Source of the DNA: UBA9547 sp044349205
GTDB lineage: Bacteria; Bacteroidota; Bacteroidia; Cytophagales; UBA9547
Assembly (NCBI GenBank): GCA_044349205.1
Contig: JBIKRJ010000038.1
Coordinates: 1 to 15,180 of the forward strand
Length of the DNA: 15,180 nucleotides
Direction: 5' to 3'
Numbering within the stretch: the stretch's first letter is position 1; each line of letters starts with the position of its first letter. Below, in pieces: positions 1 through 4,830 of this stretch. The notes below the pieces were generated by a model. The model saw nothing but the letters and a program-made list of their open reading frames with translations, made no database searches and was not told the DNA's origin. Made by a program: the position numbers and the translations under genes.

Positions 1-200
1 ATGATGGCAAACAAGGCCCCAATGACGGTGAAAACAGACACTACATGCAACAGGAAAGCGCCTTTTCCAAACGATTCCCAAGATGAGGCACTTAGCTCCT
101 CTTGGCTGGCTTTGAAGTAAGCCCAGGAAGCCACTATTGCGCTAACAAACGAAATAATGATGCTGAGGTGTCCTAAATTGCCAATTCCCAAATGAACCAT
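1..200 (-). CDS. CcmF/CcsA-like cytochrome c assembly protein, 5' end only
   Basis: Only the first 66 codons are in the window; the gene runs off the left edge. The start is the ATG at 200-198, because an in-frame TGA lies five codons upstream and no other start fits. The product opens MVHLGIGNLGHLSIIISFVS, continues through a hydrophobic segment to AIVASWAYFKAS, and has a second hydrophobic stretch near residues 48-66 (FLLHVVSVFTVIGALFAI). This resembles the N-terminus of Bacteroidota CcmF/CcsA family proteins, which are multi-pass inner-membrane haem lyase components that attach haem to apocytochrome c. The haem-binding WWD motif would lie outside the window, so the assignment rests on N-terminal resemblance alone. 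No promoter matching the Bacteroidota consensus was seen in the 120 bases upstream. Confidence 0.66.
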   Translation of the reverse strand, partial: MVHLGIGNLGHLSIIISFVSAIVASWAYFKASQEELSASSWESFGKGAFLLHVVSVFTVIGALFAI

Positions 201-321
201 CGATAGTGCCAGTCAAAAAGCACCGCAATTTGCGAAGAAAAATGGATTAGAGAGCATTTGACTGATGGGGCAGGTGAAAAATGAAGAAATGGAGGTGAAG
301 ACGAGGGAGAAACCGAAAAAT

Positions 322-352
322 GCCTTTGTTGGTGAAGAACACCAACAAAGGC
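322..352 (-). terminator. Intrinsic terminator of the T9SS cargo gene
   Basis: A perfect 13-bp inverted repeat (GCCTTTGTTGGTG, loop of 5, CACCAACAAAGGC) is followed on the minus strand by ATTTTT. It lies 75 bases past the stop codon of the minus-strand 643-residue gene and before the CcmF-like gene, so it should separate the two transcripts. The plus strand has no matching T-run, so I call it for the minus strand only. Confidence 0.8.
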
Positions 353-426
353 GGGAATAGAAAATACAACAAAATTTATAAACCAATTTTTGTCTGAACT
401 ATAAAACTCAAAGGCAAGATTTAGGA

Positions 427-2358
427 TTATTCCAAAACCAATTTCTTTGTGTCAAGTATTTTGTTAGAGTTGTCCAATACTTGCAGGTAATATACTCCTG
501 AACCGCCTAGCGTTGATAGGTTTATTGTAGTTAGTTGCTTGCTTACAGAAGAGGTGTAAACCGTTTGGGATAGTGAATTAGTGATTTTTATACTATAGTT
601 GCCGCTCACGTTCCCTGCATCCAACACAATATGCGAATTAGTCGGATTAGGATATACTCGCATAGTCCCGAAGTCAAGTGGAACATCATTAATACCTGTT
701 ATTGCTTTTATTCTAAGTGTATCTGTAACCGAGATATGATCATATACTGTCACAACTTGTGAAATTGGGTTATAAACCGTGCTAACCGTGGTGCATGTTC
801 CGCAAACACCAGCATTCTCGTAAACATCTAACATTTGGTTTGCCGCAATGTTAGCAATTTTGGTTACTTTGCCCTTTGGCCATTTGACTATCAACGTGTC
901 AGCTTTTGTGTTGGAACCTAATCCAAAATGGAACACATCACTTGATTTGATGTTTGACCCGATACTGTAACCATTGTACTGACTTTGTTGTTTAGTACCC
1001 ATCTTAACCGACACTTTAGAGCCTATGCCATCCTTATTTGATTCGCACCCATGTATCTTGACCTTCAAATATTTGGATGTTGTTGAGTTCAACGGATTTA
1101 TCATTAAATAAGAATTCGCATTCGTGGTGAAGTCAGAGACAAACACATCCATATCACCATCGTTATCAGCATCAAACCAAACGTTTGCGCCATTTCCAGA
1201 ACAAAAAGTCCAAGCTAAATCAAGACCATAATCGCTAGCTTTGTTCGAAAATCTATAGGTATTGTTGATTAAAAATTCATTTTTTGTTTGAGCACACCTA
1301 CCTACCCCATGATATACATCATAATCCCCATCATTTTCAACATCTACTGTTGAACTGTACCAATAATATGCTTGATTATTAGTAGGAAGAACATTTATTG
1401 AAGAATCAGCAAAGGAACCCATGTTATTTTTGTAAAATTTAATAAAAGCGCTAGTTGGGTTGCTTGTGTACCCATCGTCAGACCCAAACAAAATATCCAA
1501 CCAACCGTCGTTGTCATAATCAAAAACCGTAGCCCCATTTCTTGAAAAAGCTTGCGTTAGCCCAGAACTACTAGTCACGTCAGTATAGTTTCCCAAGCCA
1601 TTGTTGGCATAGAGTTTTATTGTTTGGAGCGAGAAATATCCTTGACTGGCAGCGTATGTTGTCTTGGGTTGCTGTTGTATGAACAAAATATCATCATCCT
1701 GATCATTGTCGAAGTCTATTGTTCTTATCTGGGCAATAATGGTCGTGTTGTCGACTGCGTTCAATAAGTCCACGATGCTGAACGTGTTGGTGGTGATATT
1801 GTTTTTCAGTACTGAAAGCACACGATTTCCATTGCTTAACGTACGAGAGAACAAAATATCAACATCACCGTCTCTGTCATAATCGGATGTAGATGAAAAC
1901 GAATTGATTAAAGTTGTGGATGCCATTGGGTTGATTATTCCCAGTGCAGAGGTCTTTTCCGCAAAAGATAACCCTTGGTTATTTTTGAACACCCTAACGC
2001 TGGCAGGGGTTTGGAGAAGGATAATATCTTTGTATCCATCATTATCGTAATCAAAAGCAGTTAAAGTAGAAGAACTTGTTTGGCTATCGGATATAACTAA
2101 CCCAGTATCTAAACCTAAGGATGTCGTAACATTGGTGAAGGTCAAGTTTTGATTGTTTTTCATAACCCTAAGCCTCATAACATTAGATATGAGATTGCTA
2201 TAAATCAAGTCCTCAAACCCATCGTTATTGTAATCGAACACCTCGTGAACTCGACCCTGCTTTGGGTTTAGGCCAGATGTGGATATTTGATTGGTAAAAG
2301 TTTGCGCAAACCCAACAAATTTAGTTAAAATGACAGAAATTAATAGTAGTTTTTTCAT
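427..2358 (-). CDS. Secreted FG-GAP/VCBS and ASPIC-UnbV repeat protein with T9SS sorting domain
   Basis: The 643-residue product begins with a signal peptide (MKKLLLISVILTKFVGFAQ) and is probably exported by Sec, then moved across the outer membrane by the type IX system. Residues about 40-420 carry repeated calcium-binding-like motifs of the form DxDxDGxxD (DYNNDGFED, DYDNDGYKD, DYDRDGDVD, DFDNDQDDD, DYDNDGWLD, DADNDGDMD). These are typical of FG-GAP/VCBS beta-propellers. Residues about 427-515 match an ASPIC/UnbV domain (KYLKVKIHG, GIGSKV, GLGSNTKADTLIVKWP). Residues 566-643 are a type A sorting domain starting MRVYPNPT and ending KKLVLE. Such proteins are usually surface-anchored or released, and their ligands are generally unknown. 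It has its own promoter and terminator, so it is probably monocistronic. Confidence 0.93.
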   Translation of the reverse strand: MKKLLLISVILTKFVGFAQTFTNQISTSGLNPKQGRVHEVFDYNNDGFEDLIYSNLISNVMRLRVMKNNQNLTFTNVTTSLGLDTGLVISDSQTSSSTLTAFDYDNDGYKDIILLQTPASVRVFKNNQGLSFAEKTSALGIINPMASTTLINSFSSTSDYDRDGDVDILFSRTLSNGNRVLSVLKNNITTNTFSIVDLLNAVDNTTIIAQIRTIDFDNDQDDDILFIQQQPKTTYAASQGYFSLQTIKLYANNGLGNYTDVTSSSGLTQAFSRNGATVFDYDNDGWLDILFGSDDGYTSNPTSAFIKFYKNNMGSFADSSINVLPTNNQAYYWYSSTVDVENDGDYDVYHGVGRCAQTKNEFLINNTYRFSNKASDYGLDLAWTFCSGNGANVWFDADNDGDMDVFVSDFTTNANSYLMINPLNSTTSKYLKVKIHGCESNKDGIGSKVSVKMGTKQQSQYNGYSIGSNIKSSDVFHFGLGSNTKADTLIVKWPKGKVTKIANIAANQMLDVYENAGVCGTCTTVSTVYNPISQVVTVYDHISVTDTLRIKAITGINDVPLDFGTMRVYPNPTNSHIVLDAGNVSGNYSIKITNSLSQTVYTSSVSKQLTTINLSTLGGSGVYYLQVLDNSNKILDTKKLVLE

Positions 2359-2375
2359 AATTTTATATTTTATTT

Positions 2376-2405
2376 CAAAATTATAAATTTTTTATAAATT
2401 GTCAA
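2376..2405 (-). promoter_or_regulatory. Bacteroidota-type promoter of the T9SS cargo gene
   Basis: On the minus strand TTG (2405-2403) and TAATTTTG (2383-2376) are separated by exactly 19 nt, which fits the Bacteroidota consensus TTG-N19-TAnnTTTG. The predicted start of transcription lies near 2370, giving a short leader of roughly 12 nt before the ATG at 2358. The spacer is nearly all A/T. Confidence 0.7.
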
Positions 2406-2444
2406 ATATCTACCATTTCGCCTTTTTGGTGTTATTCAACGGTT

Positions 2445-2481
2445 GCTGGTCAAGATGTTAGTGTAGCGCATCTTGACCAGC
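2445..2481. repeat. Long perfect inverted repeat (hairpin) between trpC and the T9SS cargo gene
   Basis: Thirteen bases, GCTGGTCAAGATG (2445-2457), are repeated exactly in reverse complement at 2469-2481 around an 11-nt loop. Flanking GGTT and AACC could extend the stem past a 2-nt bulge. Neither strand has a T-tract after the stem, so it is not a classic intrinsic terminator. The rest of the 280-base gap (2359-2638) holds the cargo gene promoter and no convincing gene. The hairpin lies about 160 bases beyond the trpC stop and could act in its 3' untranslated region, or be a copy of a dispersed REP-like repeat. Confidence 0.75.
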
Positions 2482-2638
2482 CTAACCTAGGTGGAAAGAC
2501 TACGCTACTTGGCGCGAGAAAAATGGACAAAAAACTGCTTTGCCGAAATGTGTTGAAGCAGAGACAAGATTACCAAAATTCCATTCCTGTCAGGGCTGTC
2601 GCAAGTAAGATTTCGCCTTTGTGTAGTACCTGAGCTAA

Positions 2639-3424
2639 CTACAAGGCTTCCACAAATTTGCGGATAGCGTATTCGGGGCTAGGGGTTTGCATAAAAGCCT
2701 CGCCCATTAGGAATCCTTTGTAGCCAAATCCTTTCAAATGCCGAATGGTTTCGGGCTTGGAAATGCCACTTTCTGAAATGCGGGTAAAGTGGGCAGGAAT
2801 ATGCTCTACAGCGCGAATGGAACGCTCAATGTCAACGGTAAAATCTTTGAGGTTGCGATTGTTCACACCCACTATGTCTATGTATTCGCTCAAATTGCCC
2901 TCCAGTTCTTGGATTTCATGGATTTCGAGTAAAGTTTCCAGTCCCAATGATTTGGCAAACTTGGCCAAACGATTCAGCAAAACAGAATCGATAGCCGCCG
3001 CTATAAGGAGGATGACATCTGCTCCCCAAGCCTTGGCTTCGAGGATTTGGTATTCGTCCACCATGAAATCTTTGCGGAGGATGGGCACGTTTTGTGTGCG
3101 ACGTACGTCGATAAGGTCTTGGCTGCTTCCCCCGAAATAAGGCCCGTCGGTAAGGATGGACAGGGCGGTTGCCCCTGCCTGAACATAGCCCGCAGTAATT
3201 TCCACAGGCTCAAATTTATCGTTGAAGATGCCCTTTGATGGCGACTTGCGCTTAAACTCGGCAATGATGCCATGCTTGCCACCTGGATGTTCTAGTGCAT
3301 TTTTCAGCGATACCGTTGTACGTCCAAAAAATTCGGTGTTTTCCAACGACTTTACCGAGACCAACTCTTTCTTTTCTTCTACTTCCTTGTATTTGCCGAG
3401 GGTAATCTGTGAAAGAATATTCAT
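2639..3424 (-). CDS. trpC: Indole-3-glycerol-phosphate synthase
   Basis: TrpC closes and decarboxylates 1-(2-carboxyphenylamino)-1-deoxyribulose 5-phosphate to indole-3-glycerol phosphate, the fourth step of tryptophan synthesis from chorismate. The 261-residue length is normal for the monofunctional (beta/alpha)8 enzyme. Visible active-site motifs are IIAEFKRKSPS (E56, K58), PILRKDF (K118), LLEIH (E167), VGVNNRNL (N188) and ISESGIS (E218, S219). The start is the ATG at 3424-3422 (MNILSQITLGKY). The frame stays open further upstream, but that stretch would translate the terminator and tRNA-Lys, so the longer form is rejected. No other trp gene is present. The gene sits 69 bases below tRNA-Lys with a terminator in between and no visible promoter of its own. 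Confidence 0.97.
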   Translation of the reverse strand: MNILSQITLGKYKEVEEKKELVSVKSLENTEFFGRTTVSLKNALEHPGGKHGIIAEFKRKSPSKGIFNDKFEPVEITAGYVQAGATALSILTDGPYFGGSSQDLIDVRRTQNVPILRKDFMVDEYQILEAKAWGADVILLIAAAIDSVLLNRLAKFAKSLGLETLLEIHEIQELEGNLSEYIDIVGVNNRNLKDFTVDIERSIRAVEHIPAHFTRISESGISKPETIRHLKGFGYKGFLMGEAFMQTPSPEYAIRKFVEAL

Positions 3425-3455
3425 AAAATTCGATTTGGACAAGTTGAATAAAAAA

Positions 3456-3471
3456 CCCCTCCTAAGAGGGG
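3456..3471 (-). terminator. Intrinsic terminator between tRNA-Lys and trpC
   Basis: On the minus strand CCCCTC, loop TTAG, GAGGGG forms a GC-rich stem followed directly by TTTTTT. A G-T wobble and A-T pairs extend it outward. It begins 22 bases after the tRNA 3' end and finishes 31 bases before the trpC ATG. It should end the tRNA transcript, so trpC expression would need read-through or a weak promoter I cannot see. Confidence 0.85.
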
Positions 3472-3493
3472 CTTTTCTTGTCTGCAGATTTTG

Positions 3494-3566
3494 TGATCCC
3501 GCTGGGATTCGAACCCAGGACCCATACATTAAAAGTGTATTGCTCTACCAGCTGAGCTACGGAATC
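3494..3566 (-). tRNA. tRNA-Lys, anticodon TTT
   Basis: The 73-nt minus-strand sequence folds into a full cloverleaf. The acceptor stem GATTCCG pairs with CGGGATC (one T-G wobble). The D arm is GCTC...GAGC, the anticodon stem ATACA/TGTAT surrounds loop CTTTTAA, and the T arm is CTGGG-TTCGAAT-CCCAG. The anticodon is TTT, reading lysine codons AAA and AAG. The discriminator base is A and the genome does not encode the 3' CCA, which must be added enzymatically. A consensus promoter lies 45 bases upstream and a terminator lies just downstream. Confidence 0.97.
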
Positions 3567-3574
3567 TTTCCTTT

Positions 3575-3604
3575 TTGCTAAAAACGAAAGCGTTTTTAAC
3601 TTTG
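3575..3604 (+). promoter_or_regulatory. Bacteroidota-type promoter of the TPR/SH3b gene
   Basis: TTG at 3575-3577 and TAACTTTG at 3597-3604 are exactly 19 nt apart, matching TTG-N19-TAnnTTTG. Transcription should begin near 3610, about 25 nt before the ATG at 3635. The spacer consists almost wholly of a perfect inverted repeat (3579-3598), which could be an operator or a chance AT/GC palindrome. Confidence 0.72.
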
Positions 3605-3610
3605 GGAGTG

Positions 3611-3640
3611 CAAATGTAGTAATCTGGATTATAAATGCAA
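3611..3640 (-). promoter_or_regulatory. Bacteroidota-type promoter of tRNA-Lys (and possibly trpC)
   Basis: On the minus strand TTG (3640-3638) and TACATTTG (3618-3611) are separated by exactly 19 nt. Transcription should begin near 3605, giving a leader of about 38 nt before the mature tRNA 5' end at 3566. The TTG element overlaps the first two codons of the divergent plus-strand gene. Confidence 0.75.
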
Positions 3641-4417
3641 AAACGCTTCCCCAAATATTTGACGATTCTTCTTTTGCTAATGGGCACAAGCAATGCATTT
3701 GGACAAAATTTGTACCAAGACTTAAAAAAAGCTGATTCCATTTACGCCAAAAAGAAATATGCCGAAGCCTACGATGCCTATTTCCAAATCTTCAAACAAG
3801 GGAAATATACGCCCCAGATGCTATTGAAAATGGCCTATGTGAAAGAAGGATTGGACGAAATTCCGGAAGCCCTTTACTACTTGAACGTGTACTATGTGAA
3901 CTTCCCAGCCCGAAACATTTTAAAGAAGATGGAGTCGCTGGCCGAAAGCAAGGGGATTGAAGGCTACGCTTACAATGACTTGAATTATTTTTTATACTTA
4001 TACTACCTTTACAAAACTGAAATCTTCACGACATCGGTTGGAATTTTGTTTCTTTTTTTCTTGGCCATTGTGACTAATCGCGTGCTATTCAAACGTATTC
4101 CCGTTACAAGTCCCTATTTGTTTTTGTTCCTTACGGCATTTGTGTACTTGTTTGTCAATTACTCCGACAAGGCTTTTTATCGTGGTATCGTCATGAATGA
4201 AAAAGCTGTAGTGATGAATGAGCCTTCGGCAGGGGCTAATGTGGTGGGTGTTCTGCCCAAAGGCACTCGAACTCACATTTGGGGAGATGACGACATTTGG
4301 TACAAAATAAGACTAAATGGCCACATGGCGTATGTGCGAAAAAGCAATATGAGTCTGCCGACGTCCTCAGACGAGGAATTCCGAAACAACGTGTTTTCAA
4401 TTAGAAAATGGCTGTAA
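3635..4417 (+). CDS. TPR and bacterial SH3 domain membrane protein (BatE-like layout)
   Basis: The 260-residue product has a signal peptide or first membrane segment (residues 1-23, ending AFGQ) and a helical TPR-like region at about 26-108 (DSIYAKKKYAEAYDAYFQIFK, then a second helix pair around EGLDEIPEALYYLNVYY). Two hydrophobic membrane segments follow at about 131-149 and 158-176. A C-terminal bacterial SH3 domain spans about 184-239 (VMNEPSAGANVVGVLPKGT, then WYKIRLNGHMAYVRKSNM). This order of TPR, membrane pair and SH3b recalls BatE of the Bacteroidota aerotolerance (Bat) operon. However, no batA-D gene is adjacent, so the name is not given. Its own promoter lies just upstream, and it ends 6 bases from the convergent GtrA-like gene. 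The substrate or partner is unknown. Confidence 0.85.
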   Translation: MQKRFPKYLTILLLLMGTSNAFGQNLYQDLKKADSIYAKKKYAEAYDAYFQIFKQGKYTPQMLLKMAYVKEGLDEIPEALYYLNVYYVNFPARNILKKMESLAESKGIEGYAYNDLNYFLYLYYLYKTEIFTTSVGILFLFFLAIVTNRVLFKRIPVTSPYLFLFLTAFVYLFVNYSDKAFYRGIVMNEKAVVMNEPSAGANVVGVLPKGTRTHIWGDDDIWYKIRLNGHMAYVRKSNMSLPTSSDEEFRNNVFSIRKWL

Positions 4418-4423
4418 TTTCAA

Positions 4424-4828
4424 CTAATGGCTATTAACTTTAACTTTGAAGGTGATAAACTTCTGTCCCAAAAAGTTGATGCTAGTAAACACAATCATAC
4501 CTGCGATTTGTGCTACGAATGAATCGACTTTCATAGCCTCTACTACCAAAAACAGAAAACAATACTGTACCAGCCAAGCCACTCCTATTACTACAAAAAA
4601 GAAAAATCCTTCTCTTTTTACCTTTCCATTGCTTCTGAATGTCCATTTTTTATTGAAATAAAAACTAGAAATAGTAGGCAGCAGGTAGGATATTGGGTTT
4701 ACAATTAAGTAGTTCAAGCCCAATATCTTTTCCAATAACAAGATCAGAGCCAAGGTAAAAACAGTATTGGCAGCGCCGACCAGTCCAAATTTCACTACTT
4801 GTTTGTAGCGACCAAGGTGTTTTTTCAT
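4424..4828 (-). CDS. GtrA-like family membrane protein
   Basis: The 134-residue protein has four hydrophobic segments and the hallmarks of the GtrA family: a FGLVGAANTVFTL first helix, an SYLLPTISSFYFNKKWTF motif before the cytosolic loop, and a final FLGQKFITFK segment. GtrA-like proteins are small inner-membrane proteins linked to moving polyprenyl-phosphate-linked sugars across the membrane for glycosylation of surface polymers. Here no glycosyltransferase is adjacent. The ATG at 4828-4826 lies 2 nt after the purL stop, so the gene is very probably cotranscribed and translationally coupled with purL, although there is no obvious functional link. Its stop is 6 bases from the convergent TPR/SH3b gene. 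Confidence 0.9.
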   Translation of the reverse strand: MKKHLGRYKQVVKFGLVGAANTVFTLALILLLEKILGLNYLIVNPISYLLPTISSFYFNKKWTFRSNGKVKREGFFFFVVIGVAWLVQYCFLFLVVEAMKVDSFVAQIAGMIVFTSINFLGQKFITFKVKVNSH

Positions 4829-4830
4829 TT

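Noticed and set aside
2486..2638. Possible small gene or mobile element remnant downstream of trpC
   Set aside because: No frame gives a recognisable peptide, and no terminal repeats or target duplications could be identified beyond the hairpin already listed.
3425..3529. N-terminal extension of TrpC from an upstream start
   Set aside because: The added residues translate the tRNA-Lys gene and the terminator. Starting at MNILSQI gives the normal 261-residue enzyme.
4440..4447. TAACTTTG promoter-like element on the plus strand
   Set aside because: It lies inside the 3' end of the GtrA-like gene and no plus-strand gene follows.
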